A stretch of DNA of 64,000 nucleotides from Dialister hominis (GCF_007164725.1 NZ_AP019697.1:2063501-2127500), one strand, 5' to 3'. Counted from the stretch's first letter, positions 19,267 to 28,612 are shown. The notes: generated from the letters alone by a model not told the origin. Made by a program: numbers and translations.

Positions 19267-20280
19267 ATGCACGTATTCCCTTTTGCCAATAAGCGTAATG
19301 CTGTCATCGGCCTCGTTCTCACGCTGGCCTGTTCTTTCATCGGTCAGGCACTGGCCGGTCTGCCCGGTCTTTCTCTGATCGGTCATCTTGTCCTGGCTCT
19401 CATTCTGGGCATGGTCATCCAGTTTAGTCAGTCCGTCACTAAAATGGCGCGGGAAAGCACGGGATTCATCGCGAACAAATTCCTCCGCGCCGGCATTATT
19501 CTCCTGGGGTTCATGCTGAACCTGGTCATCCTCATGAGCGCCGGTTTGAAGAGTCTCGAAGCGGCCGTCTTCGTCGTCACTATTATGATCACGCTCAATT
19601 ATGTGGTCGCCCGCCTGCTGCGCGTCGATCACACGCTGGCTCTCCTGACGGCCTGCGGTGACAGCATCTGCGGCGCTGCCGCTGTCATGGGCATTTCCGG
19701 TGCCATCAAGGCGAAGGCCGATCAGTCTGTCCTCGCCGTCGCCATTGTTGCGATCCTCGGCACGGTCTTTACCCTGATCATCGTCTTCCTGCAGCCGTTC
19801 CTGGGATTCTCCAACGCCCAGTTTGGCGTGATGGCAGGTCTGAGTCTTCATGAAATTGCGCACGCTGTGGCCGCAGGAGGCAGTGCCGGCGCCGTCGGTA
19901 CGGACAGTGCCATCATCGCCAAGCTCTCCCGCGTACTTCTCCTCGCTCCCGTCGCTCTCATCCTCGGGACCTTCGAAGCATGGCGTGAACGCCGCAGATC
20001 CGGCGATACGAACACGAAATTCAAGATCCCCATCCCCTGGTTCATGGGCGGGTTCATCATAGCCAGCGCCATCGGCTCTTACATCCCTGCCGTCAGCCTG
20101 GCCGTCCCCGTCCTCGTCAAGGCAGCCTACATCATACTCGGCATGGCCATGGCTGCTCTGGGTCTCAACGTAAACTTCGGCGTCATCCTGCGCGAAGGCG
20201 TCCGTCCCCTGACTGGAGCCGTCTTCTGCTCCATCGTCATCATGACCCTCGCCTGGTTCATCGTACGCAGCTGGTTCTAA
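19267..20280 (+). CDS. yeiH: YeiH/UPF0324 family putative sulfate exporter, membrane protein
   Basis: About 337 residues with some ten hydrophobic segments. Family signatures: GIILLGFMLNL, LTACGDSICGAAAVMGISG and LSLHEIAHAVAAGG. This family is annotated as putative sulfate or small-anion exporter of the inner membrane; the transported substrate has not been settled for most members. The start at 19267 (MHVFPFANKR) has AAGGAG 8 bases upstream; the earlier ATG at 19237 lacks one. Divergent from a LysR gene that probably controls it. Confidence 0.88.
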   Translation: MHVFPFANKRNAVIGLVLTLACSFIGQALAGLPGLSLIGHLVLALILGMVIQFSQSVTKMARESTGFIANKFLRAGIILLGFMLNLVILMSAGLKSLEAAVFVVTIMITLNYVVARLLRVDHTLALLTACGDSICGAAAVMGISGAIKAKADQSVLAVAIVAILGTVFTLIIVFLQPFLGFSNAQFGVMAGLSLHEIAHAVAAGGSAGAVGTDSAIIAKLSRVLLLAPVALILGTFEAWRERRRSGDTNTKFKIPIPWFMGGFIIASAIGSYIPAVSLAVPVLVKAAYIILGMAMAALGLNVNFGVILREGVRPLTGAVFCSIVIMTLAWFIVRSWF

Positions 20281-20330
20281 CCTGCCTGATGAGGGAGCGA
20301 TAAGGAAATTAAATCTGTTTCAGATATGGC

Positions 20331-20379
20331 AAAAGGAGCTGTGACAAAATGTGCAATCATTTCGTCACAGCCCCTTTTG
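20331..20379 (+). terminator. Terminator hairpin after yeiH
   Basis: AAAAGGAGCTGTGACAAAAT pairs with the complement ending in GTCACAGCCCCTTTT. The stem resembles the hairpin at 63376-63413 beside the IS1182 element. Confidence 0.75.
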
Positions 20380-20454
20380 CGTGGGTATAGTGGGTATATT
20401 CGATTAGAGGATTATCTAACAAATGTATTTATCAACTCTATCTGAAAACCTCAA

Positions 20455-20640
20455 AGGATGCTTCGCCTTCTTAGGAACTGCACCCCTATCGCCCTTCGGG
20501 CACTTCCCTCCGTTGGGGGAAGCTCGGCGATGAGAAACAAAAGAAATCAGTTCTTATTTGTTTTGAACTTATATAGCTGCGCTCGAGAACTACTGTATTC
20601 CCCGGCTTCGCCGGGACCTTGGTATGATTCAACAAGAAAG
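20455..20640. repeat. Intergenic repeat mosaic left of the IS3 element
   Basis: Short modules such as GGAACTGCACC, GCTGCGCTCGAGAAC and CCCCGGCTTCGCCGGGACCT recur in other gaps of the window. No gene is visible between the yeiH terminator and the IS3 element. Confidence 0.55.
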
Positions 20641-20678
20641 ACAGAATAATATCATAAATATATTAGGAGGTCATTCTT

Positions 20679-21410
20679 ATGCCATGTAAAACCAAAGCGT
20701 CCCCGGAGGAAATGTTAGACCAGATTGCTTCATATCTCTATCAGGGTGTTACGATTACCCAGGCAGCTGAAAATCTTCATATGAGCCGCATAACATTCAG
20801 AAAATGGGTTCTCCGGTATAAAGAGGAGGGCTTTAAGGGATTGCGGCCCAGGCAGCATTTGTCTTACTACTCCAATCAGATGAAGATCCAGGCCGTAAAG
20901 GAATATCTTAAAGGCGGCGTTTCCATGCTTTCCGTCTGTGCCAAATACAGAATTTCCGGCACTCTCTCCCTTAAAACATGGATTGAGGCGTATAATGAGC
21001 ATAAGTTGACAGACCTCGTTCCTGAAGGAGGAGATCTTATGGGCAAACGCCAGCAATCGGTCAAGGAAGAGCGAGTCAGAATCGTTCAGGAGTGCATCGC
21101 CAGTGGATGCGATTACAACAAGATAGCCAAGAAGTACAACATGTCCTACCAAACACTCTACACATGGGTAAAAAAGTTCAAGGAGATGGGAGAAGTTGGT
21201 CTTGAGGATTACAGAGGAAAGCCAATCAGGCTCCAAACGCCCCGGACCGAAGAAGAACGGCTGCGTCAGGAGAATGCCAGACTTCTTGAAGAGAAGAAGG
21301 ATCTTATAGCAGAGATTGCCCTGCTAAAAAAAAAGATGGAGATAGAGGAAAGGTTGCGTTCCTCGAAGGATTCAGCCTTACTCACCTTCTCAGAGATTTT
21401 AAAGCCATAA
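20679..21410 (+). CDS. IS3-family transposase OrfA
   Basis: 243 residues with two or three helix-turn-helix units (QGVTITQAAENLHMSRITFR, YNKIAKKYNMSYQTLYTWVK) and a C-terminal leucine-zipper-like segment (LRQENARLLEEKKDLIAEIA). This is the DNA-binding half of IS150-type transposases. GGAGG lies about 9 bases before the ATG. The run CTAAAAAAAAAG at 21324-21335 near its end is a slippery site for -1 frameshifting into orfB. Confidence 0.92.
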   Translation: MPCKTKASPEEMLDQIASYLYQGVTITQAAENLHMSRITFRKWVLRYKEEGFKGLRPRQHLSYYSNQMKIQAVKEYLKGGVSMLSVCAKYRISGTLSLKTWIEAYNEHKLTDLVPEGGDLMGKRQQSVKEERVRIVQECIASGCDYNKIAKKYNMSYQTLYTWVKKFKEMGEVGLEDYRGKPIRLQTPRTEEERLRQENARLLEEKKDLIAEIALLKKKMEIEERLRSSKDSALLTFSEILKP

Positions 21411-22282
21411 AAGAAGTCCATGAAGAAACCAACATCTCCATAGAAAGTCTCTGCCGACTCTCAAAGGTCTCCAGGGCAGCTTATTACGGCTGGCTGAATC
21501 ATATTAAGAGCGGCCGTGAACTGCTGAGAGAAAAGGTCGCACAGGAGGTCGTGAAAATCCATCAGGAATATCCGGATATGGGATACCGCCGGATGAACGA
21601 TTGGATCAAGAAGTATAGCGAGAGCCACCTTATGGTAAGTGACAGTCTGGTTCTTCGTGTCAGGCGGATACTTAATATTAAGTCCGTGATCAAATACAAG
21701 ACCGATGGCTGCACTCGTAACGCAAAGGATCCAAAGTACATTTTTGAAAACCTGCTGAACCGTGATTTCGATGCAGGCGTATCCAATGCAAGATGGATGA
21801 CGGATGTCACCGAATTCAAATACACAACGGCTGATGGAGTTTTGCATAAGTTATATTTAAGCGCCATTATTGATGGCCATGACCGTCGGATTGTCTCTTA
21901 TGTCATCGGCGACAGAAACAATACTGCACTGGCTTTTGAGACAATGGAAAAGGCACTTAAAGAGAATCCAGGAGCACATCCAATGATTCATACTGACCGC
22001 GGATTCCAGTATACAAGCAACGGATTCCATAAGATCGTTGAAAAAGCAGGACTGGTTCACAGCATGTCCCGCGTAGGCTGCTGTGCAGACAACAGTCTGA
22101 TGGAAGGGTTCTGGGGAATGCTGAAGCGCGAACGTTACTACACACGTAAATTCACCAGCCGCAAAGCAGTGGTAAGCATGATCAACGGCTACATCTACTT
22201 CTACAACAACAAACGCATTCAGCGCAAATTACATCTTTTAGCCCCAATGGAAGTATTCAACGCAGCTCCAATGGCTGCATGA
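21323..22282 (+). CDS. IS3-family transposase OrfB (made by -1 frameshift)
   Basis: Catalytic half of the transposase, in the -1 frame relative to OrfA. No good start codon exists upstream of 21551 in this frame, so expression depends on slippage at the A9G run; the fused OrfAB is the active enzyme. The rve integrase core is seen: MTDVTEF (first Asp region), HTDRGFQYTS (second Asp) and SLMEGFWGMLKRE (Glu region). The N-terminal HTH_21-like part (ISIESLCRLSKVSRAAYYGW) is present before 21551. The gene appears intact. Confidence 0.88.
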   Translation, partial: AKKKDGDRGKVAFLEGFSLTHLLRDFKAIKEVHEETNISIESLCRLSKVSRAAYYGWLNHIKSGRELLREKVAQEVVKIHQEYPDMGYRRMNDWIKKYSESHLMVSDSLVLRVRRILNIKSVIKYKTDGCTRNAKDPKYIFENLLNRDFDAGVSNARWMTDVTEFKYTTADGVLHKLYLSAIIDGHDRRIVSYVIGDRNNTALAFETMEKALKENPGAHPMIHTDRGFQYTSNGFHKIVEKAGLVHSMSRVGCCADNSLMEGFWGMLKRERYYTRKFTSRKAVVSMINGYIYFYNNKRIQRKLHLLAPMEVFNAAPMAA

Positions 22283-22329
22283 TTAAGATTAAGGTACAGT
22301 TAGATTTTTTTATGATATTTATTTGTCTG

Positions 22330-23550
22330 TATTAACAAATCCGCACCAGACTCCCCGCCTTCTACTCCCATACCTGCCGTGCCGCCAGTCATTTCTACTA
22401 TGTTGTTATTGGCATTTCCATAATACGTACTGCCGCCTCTGACGAGGTAGTCGATCTGGACCTCATCGCTGACGTATACTTCATTGGCGATGGCATCGCC
22501 TGTGGCATAATAGTTGACCCTGCCGCCGCTCAGATTTCTCACCTCACCGCCGTTCATCGTTACGATATTTTTTGTGGCGCCTTCGGTCTCGACACGGGTT
22601 CCTCCATTTGCCTCATATTCAACCTTTCCATCAATCAGGCCGCCGGCTGCTTCCATATAGATGGTGCCGCCCGTGATGGTCAGCTCGTTGCTTTCTACCT
22701 TGCTGCCGTCCTGATCCGATAATCCGCCGACGGCATAGTTCATCGTGCCGCCTTCCACTTTAACCTTGTTGGACAAAGCGGTGCCCGTATGGGTGAATCC
22801 GCCGATCGCATAACCGGTGTCTTCGTTATCCTTCTCTCCAATCGTTGAATTGTCTTGGATGCTGAGTTCATTGTTTGATGCGCCTGTCTCTCCATCGCCG
22901 CCAAAGACACTCGTTCCGATCGTATTTGTGCCCGTCAGGAACACCTGCTTTCCTGAAGCGGAAGACTCCCAGGCATACCCGCCCATGACATTTTCATACG
23001 TGGTGGTGCTGCCCACGATTTTCACAACATTGTTATTGGCCATACCCTTTGCAGAAACGCCGCCAAAGACAGCACCAAACTGCTCTGTTTCTTCACCGAT
23101 TGCAGCACCGTAGATTGTCACCTGATTCAGGGCAGCCTCGCCCGTCCCCAAAGTGCGTCCCCCTGTCACGCCCCTGATTACAGTGCCGCCCGCCATATTG
23201 ACAACGTTTTCCTTCGCATTACCGTCGTAGGAAACACCGCCCGTGACTGCGCCGGCGACCTTAGCTGTGTCGAGCACATCCACTGTATTTGTCAGGGCAT
23301 TTCCCGCGCCTTCTACCGCAACCCCGCCAGTCGCGTTTCCGGAAATATCTGCGCCGGTGTCAAGCGTCAGTATATTGCTTACCGCATTATCCCCTTCGTT
23401 CTCTGCCACGCCGGCAGAAACATTTCCTTCCACCGTCGTATTGACCTTTTTCGCCGGATTCGTCACATCCGCTGCCCATGATAAAGGTGCACTGAAACTT
23501 CCCAAAGCTGCCAGTATAGACAGACTGAGTAAAATCTTCCCTTTTTTCAT
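22330..23550 (-). pseudogene. GG-repeat autotransporter adhesin, 3' end lost to IS3
   Basis: Starts with a signal peptide (MKKGKILLSLSILAALGSFS, cleavage near SWAAD). The start at 23550 has GAGGTG 6 bases upstream. The passenger is built of repeats of about 20-25 residues with the pattern N-x-V-x-hydrophobic followed by GG (for example ENVVNMAGGTVIRGVTGG). It is the same type as the autotransporter at 46177-49578. The reading frame runs into the IS3 end and stops at 22300 after a few IS-encoded residues, so the C-terminal beta-barrel needed for export and anchoring is missing. Probably non-functional at the surface, although a secreted fragment could be made. Confidence 0.8.
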
Positions 23551-23628
23551 TTTTCCCACCTCGATATAAAACTCCCAAATTTCATACCTTCTATTCTTTA
23601 ATCATACCAAGCGCCAGACCGCTCGCAT

Positions 23629-23647
23629 ATTATCCGAAAGTATACTT
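23629..23647 (-). promoter_or_regulatory. Shared 19-bp autotransporter promoter element, copy 1
   Basis: Minus-strand sequence AAGTATACTTTCGGATAAT lies 79 bases before the start codon. The identical 19 bases occur 84 bases before the start of the other autotransporter (49662-49680). It consists of a 10-bp palindrome AAGTATACTT next to GATAAT, a good -10 box. Confidence 0.65.
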
Positions 23648-23744
23648 ATATAAGGAAAAAATAAGGAAATGAGAGAAGGAAATGATAGAAACTGGGCAGA
23701 TGGGAGATGCTCTTGGGAAATAGGAAGGAGAATTAAAACCAATA

Positions 23745-23950
23745 GACGACCTCGCTAACGCTCGAAGAACCTTTTTAGATTTTAAAGCCCAATGAATAAT
23801 CAACCCTATCCGCCCGGCATCAGATTTTGGGGCCGGGCACCTTCCCCGTCTGGGAAGGCAAGTGTTAGCGGCGCTTCAATGCTCGGACTGTTACCGCCTT
23901 CAAAAGTCAGCGCTCTGTACAGCGAGGGACGAGTTCGGGTGCTCTTTCCG
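23745..23950. repeat. Intergenic mosaic repeat
   Basis: Contains a block of about 85 bases (TTTTAAAGCCCAATGAATAA through CCCCGTCTGGGAAGGC) that recurs almost unchanged at 29358-29447 and inverted near 37925-37990 and 60800-60870. The 630-base gap between the autotransporter and larA holds this repeat and the larA promoter, and no gene. Confidence 0.75.
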
Positions 23951-24053
23951 CGAATGTGTTGCACTTTTATTGGCGATTTCTCCTTGTATTTCGTGGTTTA
24001 TGGACAATATGTCCTGTTTCTTCACGTTACCAAAGTAAAGTAAGAAAAAGCAG

Positions 24054-24081
24054 ATGATTTCAGCGGAAATCATGCTATAAT
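24054..24081 (+). promoter_or_regulatory. larA promoter with 8-bp dyad operator
   Basis: A perfect dyad ATGATTTCAGCGGAAATCAT (24054-24073) ends two bases before TATAAT (24076-24081). It covers the place of the -35 element, suggesting a repressor site or an activator that replaces the -35 contact. The second larA gene has a weaker ATTTC-N3-GAAAT dyad near its promoter. Confidence 0.55.
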
Positions 24082-24180
24082 TGTTATACATCTATATGTT
24101 TTACGGCATGTGCCGCGCATACGCGCAGTCTCCTTTCGTATGAAACCGGACCCCTGCGCTTAGAAAAAGGAGGAGTCCCC

Positions 24181-25485
24181 ATGGCATTAAAAGAATTCGA
24201 ATTCGGCTTCGGCCAAACTACTCAGAAAGTCATGCTCCCTGAAGAACATATTTCCGATGTTCTTGAAGGAAATCCCACGCCCGCTTGCGACGTGGAAGAA
24301 GCCACACTGGAATGCATGCGCCATCCGATCGGCAGCCGCCCGCTGCAGGAAATCGTCAGAAAGGGCGACAAAGTCTGCATTGTATGCGCTGATATTACCC
24401 GTACATGGAACCATTCTGATCAGTTCGTCATCCATATCGTCAATGAACTGAACCGCGCAGAGATCCCGGACAGCGATATCTGCATCCTCTTTGCCCAGGG
24501 CACTCACAGAGCGCAGACACCGGAAGAAGATATCCGCGTCGTCGGCAAGGAAGTCGCTTCCCGTATCAAGTTGTACCAGCATGACTGCAAAAACAAGGAC
24601 GAACTCGTCCATGTCGGCGATACGAAGCTGGGCACTCCTGTCTGGATCAATAAGCATGCAGTCGATGCTGACAAGGTCATCGTCGTCGACGGCATCACCA
24701 CCCACCTCTTCGCAGGCTACGGCGGCGGCAGAAAGCTGATTCTCCCGGGCGTTGCCGGTGATGAATCCATTCAGATCAATCACTGCAATGCGCTGGGCGC
24801 TGAATTCGGCAGCGGCATCAACCCGGCTACCCGTTCCACGCTCCTTGATCACAACCCGGTTTCCGATGATATGCAGGAAGCTTCCGATATGATCAAACCG
24901 TGCTTCCTCGTTCATTCCATCGTGAATGCAGACGGCCAGATCTGCCGCATGGTCGGCGGCGATCCTTATGAAGCATGGCTCGAAGGCACCAAGCTCGTAT
25001 ACCGCATCCAGAAGGTCCCGATGAAGCAGGAAGCGGATGTAGGCTTCGCTTGCGCTGGCGGATATCCGAAGGACGTATCCCTCTACCAGGGCAGCAAGTG
25101 CTATGATCCGGCTGACGTCGCTGTCAAGGACGGCGGCATCATCATCGCCATCATGGAAGCCAGCGACATCCAGGAACCGCCGGCATACCTGAACAGTTTC
25201 CAGTATGAAACAGAAGCTGACATGGAAAGAGCACTGCGCCATCATTTCACCATTCCATTCTTCGTCGCATTCAACCTCTTCTGCATGACCCACCGCTACA
25301 CGATTTACCTCGTCACGAAGCCGGAAAACTTCGAAGCAATCCGCAAGACGAACCAGATCCCGGTAGCAACGGTTGAAGAAGCATGGGCACTCGCTCAGAA
25401 GCAGCTGGAGAAGGAAGGCAAGACCGATTACACCATCAACGTCATGCCGCACTGCGCCGCCATCGTCCCCTACCTGAAAGGCTAA
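24181..25485 (+). CDS. larA: LarA-family nickel-pincer racemase/epimerase (DUF2088), paralogue 1
   Basis: 434 residues, the usual LarA length. LarA enzymes racemise lactate or related 2-hydroxy acids using a covalently bound nickel-pincer nucleotide. Catalytic features seen: QGTHR (first histidine), TTHLFAGYGGGRKLILPG (second histidine and the cofactor-binding lysine) and QINHCNALG (third histidine). GGAGG precedes the ATG. LarB, LarC and LarE, which make the cofactor, are not in this window. Many family members act on other substrates such as malate or sugar acids, so lactate is not assured. It has its own promoter with a dyad and its own terminator. A second copy lies at 29535-30842. Confidence 0.88.
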   Translation: MALKEFEFGFGQTTQKVMLPEEHISDVLEGNPTPACDVEEATLECMRHPIGSRPLQEIVRKGDKVCIVCADITRTWNHSDQFVIHIVNELNRAEIPDSDICILFAQGTHRAQTPEEDIRVVGKEVASRIKLYQHDCKNKDELVHVGDTKLGTPVWINKHAVDADKVIVVDGITTHLFAGYGGGRKLILPGVAGDESIQINHCNALGAEFGSGINPATRSTLLDHNPVSDDMQEASDMIKPCFLVHSIVNADGQICRMVGGDPYEAWLEGTKLVYRIQKVPMKQEADVGFACAGGYPKDVSLYQGSKCYDPADVAVKDGGIIIAIMEASDIQEPPAYLNSFQYETEADMERALRHHFTIPFFVAFNLFCMTHRYTIYLVTKPENFEAIRKTNQIPVATVEEAWALAQKQLEKEGKTDYTINVMPHCAAIVPYLKG

Positions 25486-25511
25486 TAATAAGGGAAATCA
25501 AAATCCGGAAT

Positions 25512-25546
25512 AAAAAGCAGGATACCCCGCAGGCATCCTGCTTTTT
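25512..25546 (+). terminator. Terminator of larA paralogue 1
   Basis: 12-bp perfect stem AAAAAGCAGGAT / ATCCTGCTTTTT, loop of 11 bases, ending in T5. Confidence 0.9.
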
Positions 25547-25700
25547 ATGTTTTTTGAAAAAAATCGATAGATGTTTATTAATATATAATTAGCATATCTT
25601 GTTTTCTTACTTATTCCTGCACTTTTCAAGTAAGGCAACGAGATGTATCATATATAGGTTAAGCATCGTTTTAATATAATTATTTAAAGCAGAGAGGTCT

Positions 25701-27494
25701 ATGACTGTGAATCGCCTTTTCAATAATCCATTTAAATTCATTACATTAAATACCTTGATTTTTATTTGTTTTGAGTTTTTGTTTACAACCTTCCTGACTA
25801 ACCAACTGTCTTTGCCTGTGGAACGCAAAAGTATTATTCTATCTGCTCTTACAGCTGCCCTTATAGCTGGATTGTACCCCCCCCGAAAAATTATATTCCT
25901 ATGGATACCTCCTCTTTTAGCAATTACCTCCATTACCGTAAAATCCATATCTGGTGAATCTCTTTCCCCTGCCGACTGTTATCAGTATATTGGCCTTTTT
26001 ATGGGTATATATGGGATAATTACTTTCATATATCAATGGATATCTAAACCAACTATTAGAAAAATATATCTACCTGTTACATTCTTTCTTTACTTAATTC
26101 CTACCATCTTAATTTGGTTTTACTATAGTGCATCAGGAAACTGGCCACACCCGGACACCTTAATGGCACTTCTTCAAACAAACAGCAATGAAGCATGGAG
26201 CTACTTCAAAGACCATACAAGTATAGTTTCCATGTTCTCCATACTGGTTTCTATACTATTTTTTATATTATTTGTCCGGTCTTTTTATAAACAGATTCTC
26301 CCCTCAATAATCAAACAGAGAAAAAACAAATATTTTTATATTGGGTGCTGCCTCATTGCTTTATCCTCAGGATATTTGATTGTTCATAATATAAAACAAA
26401 ATCCTTTAGGTCAGCTTTTTGCAGGAACGGTCAGATACATGAACAGATACAATGCCTTTGCAGAGAATAAGAAAAAACGGGCATCCATGATTAACCAGAA
26501 TTTATCCTTTTCAGAAAATAATAAAAAAGGAATTTATGTATTAGTCATCGGAGAATCGCAGAATCGTCTCCATATGAGTGTATATGGATATGGCAGGGAA
26601 ACAACCCCATGGCTTAACCAACAACATAATGAAAATCCTGATTTTTTACTATTCACTCAAGCCTATTCCTGTCATACCCATACCGTACCAACCTTAACTT
26701 ATGCCTTAACTGCTAAAAACCAGTACAATGAAATATCTTTGGAAAATGCAGTCTCTATCATCGAAATGGCAAAAGCCGCCGGCTACCATACTGCCTGGAT
26801 TTCTAACCAGGTGCAGTATAGTGCCTGGGATACCCCGATTACAGTCATTGCTTCAGAAGCAGAACAGCAGATATGGCTTAATAAAAATGTGGGAGAAACT
26901 ACAAAAACAAATTTTTATGATGAAAAAGTAGTCAATGGGCTGCAAAATATAAAGAAATATGACAAAATGCTTATTGTCATTCATCTTATGGGCAATCATG
27001 GCAGCTACGCAGACCGCTATCCACACCAATTCGCAAAGTTCCAAGGAAGAGGAAAACAAATCGATGCTTACGATAACAGTATCTTATACAATGATTATGT
27101 AGTTTCAAAAATTTATGACTCTGCCTCCAAACTCCCGTATTTCCAAAGTTTAATTTACTTCTCAGACCATACAGATGCGGTAGACCAGGGACTGGCTCAT
27201 GATTCCGGAAATTTTGTGTATCCTATGACTTACATTCCCATGTATATGTTCTTTTCGCCAGATTATAAAGCCGAGCATGAGACAACATTTAATAATCTAA
27301 AATTCCATCAAGCTGCTGTCTTCACAAACGACTTGATTTTTAATACCATTTTAGGCGTCATGAATATCAAATTCCCACCCATATATGAAGAGAAAAATGA
27401 TTTCACGTCCAATAAGTACGACGATACACCTACCAGATTCAAGACATTATACGGAGCTAAAGTTATTCAGCCATATCCTAACAACAATGCCTAG
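25701..27494 (+). CDS. Phosphoethanolamine transferase, sulfatase superfamily (CptA/EptA-like)
   Basis: 597 residues. About seven hydrophobic segments fill the first 240 residues (for example FITLNTLIFICFEFLFTTFL), then a periplasmic alkaline-phosphatase-fold domain. Motifs: VLVIGESQNRLHMSVYGYGR, whose GES serine aligns with the phosphoryl-accepting threonine of EptA and MCR enzymes; HTVPTLTYALT; NHGSYADRYP; and SDHTD followed by AHDSGN as metal ligands. Such enzymes add phosphoethanolamine to lipid A or core sugars, which fits a diderm cell. The gene is clearly poorer in G+C than its neighbours, a sign of horizontal transfer. The exact acceptor cannot be read from sequence. Confidence 0.85.
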   Translation: MTVNRLFNNPFKFITLNTLIFICFEFLFTTFLTNQLSLPVERKSIILSALTAALIAGLYPPRKIIFLWIPPLLAITSITVKSISGESLSPADCYQYIGLFMGIYGIITFIYQWISKPTIRKIYLPVTFFLYLIPTILIWFYYSASGNWPHPDTLMALLQTNSNEAWSYFKDHTSIVSMFSILVSILFFILFVRSFYKQILPSIIKQRKNKYFYIGCCLIALSSGYLIVHNIKQNPLGQLFAGTVRYMNRYNAFAENKKKRASMINQNLSFSENNKKGIYVLVIGESQNRLHMSVYGYGRETTPWLNQQHNENPDFLLFTQAYSCHTHTVPTLTYALTAKNQYNEISLENAVSIIEMAKAAGYHTAWISNQVQYSAWDTPITVIASEAEQQIWLNKNVGETTKTNFYDEKVVNGLQNIKKYDKMLIVIHLMGNHGSYADRYPHQFAKFQGRGKQIDAYDNSILYNDYVVSKIYDSASKLPYFQSLIYFSDHTDAVDQGLAHDSGNFVYPMTYIPMYMFFSPDYKAEHETTFNNLKFHQAAVFTNDLIFNTILGVMNIKFPPIYEEKNDFTSNKYDDTPTRFKTLYGAKVIQPYPNNNA

Positions 27495-27626
27495 CCTTAG
27501 TTCTTTCTTAACTGATTGCCTGTTAAAGTAGTTGTTAGTTGTTTGTATTTGAGGAGCACGGTTTTTCATTGACAGAACCGCCATTTCTGACTATAGTAAA
27601 ATGTGTAAATAAGAAAGGGGAACGCC

Positions 27627-28577
27627 ATGCTTCGAGCTTACAAACATAATGAAAACCACATACTCTGCGAGATACCGCTGGAGCAGCTGGAAAAGGGCTC
27701 CTGGATCAACTGCGCCGCCCCCGATACGGCGGAACTGACTAAACTGAACGAACTCACCGGCATTCCCGTAGACTCCCTGCAGACCGCACTGGATAGAGAA
27801 GAACGGTCCCACGTGGAACTGGAAGACGACTACATCTTCGTCGTTGTCAATACGCCGGTGGTCCTGGAAACAGACGCCTACGACGCCCTGCCGCTGGGCA
27901 TCTTCATTACCCCCCAGTTCTTCGTCACCGTATGCCTGGAAACAAACACAGTAATCCAGAAATTTCTGAATAACTCCTTCACCAGCTTCCAGACCTACAA
28001 GAAGACACGTTTCCTCTTCCAGATCCTCTCCCAGGCATCTTCTTCCTTCCTGTTCTACCTGCAGCAGATCTACAAACAGACCGACGTCATCGAGACCCAG
28101 GTCCGCAAATCTTTGCAGAACAAGGAACTCTTACGCCTCCTCGAACTCCAGAAATCTCTGACGTACTTCAACTTCGCCCTTCATGCGAATGAAAACGTCA
28201 TGGAACGCCTGATGCGCCTCAGGAACAGCCCTCTTCACTCCCTCCTCAAGATGTATGAGGAAGACGAAGACCTCCTCGAAGACGTCATCATCGAAAATAA
28301 GCAGGCATTGGAAATGGCCGAGATCTACACGAACATTCTGATGTCCATGATGGACTCATTCTCCTCCATCATCTCCAACCGCCTGTCCCAGATCATGAAA
28401 TTCCTGACCTCGGTCACGATCATCCTCGCGACCCCGACCTTGATCTACTCCCTCTGGGGCATCAACGTCCCCGTCCCCTTCGAGAGCTCGCCCTTCGGCT
28501 TCGTGGAAGTCACCCTCCTGGGCGTAGCCGTCACCGTTGCCGTCACCTTCGTCCTCTGGAAAAAGAACATGCTGTAA
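27627..28577 (+). CDS. CorA-family divalent metal transporter
   Basis: 316 residues. A cytoplasmic N-terminal domain with long helices (YLQQIYKQTDVIETQVRKSL) leads into two C-terminal transmembrane segments. The CorA signature loop, normally YGMN, is YSLWGINVP here, a common GIN variant in Firmicutes homologues. It would carry magnesium or another divalent ion across the inner membrane as a pentamer. AAGGGGAA lies before the start at 27627. A terminator follows directly. The substrate is uncertain because the GMN motif is altered. Confidence 0.88.
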   Translation: MLRAYKHNENHILCEIPLEQLEKGSWINCAAPDTAELTKLNELTGIPVDSLQTALDREERSHVELEDDYIFVVVNTPVVLETDAYDALPLGIFITPQFFVTVCLETNTVIQKFLNNSFTSFQTYKKTRFLFQILSQASSSFLFYLQQIYKQTDVIETQVRKSLQNKELLRLLELQKSLTYFNFALHANENVMERLMRLRNSPLHSLLKMYEEDEDLLEDVIIENKQALEMAEIYTNILMSMMDSFSSIISNRLSQIMKFLTSVTIILATPTLIYSLWGINVPVPFESSPFGFVEVTLLGVAVTVAVTFVLWKKNML

Positions 28578-28588
28578 GCGAATAAATC

Positions 28589-28612
28589 ATCCCGCGATTG
28601 CGGGATTTTTTT
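28589..28612 (+). terminator. Terminator of the CorA-type gene
   Basis: ATCCCGC-GATT-GCGGGAT followed by T7. Confidence 0.9.

Larger units (their letters stand above)
20640..22330 (+). mobile_element. IS3-family insertion sequence (IS150-like)
   Basis: Contains overlapping orfA and orfB joined by a programmed -1 frameshift. Related inverted sequences lie near each end: AGACAGAATAATATCATAAA (about 20640) and, inverted at about 22309-22330, AGACAAATAAATATCATAAA. Exact ends and target duplication could not be set. The right end lies inside an autotransporter gene whose 3' part is missing on the left side, so the insertion was accompanied or followed by a deletion. Confidence 0.85.

Noticed and set aside
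20400..20640. tRNA gene or attachment site beside the IS3 element
   Set aside because: The short GC-rich inverted repeats there match the intergenic mosaic family and do not form a cloverleaf with a T-loop sequence.
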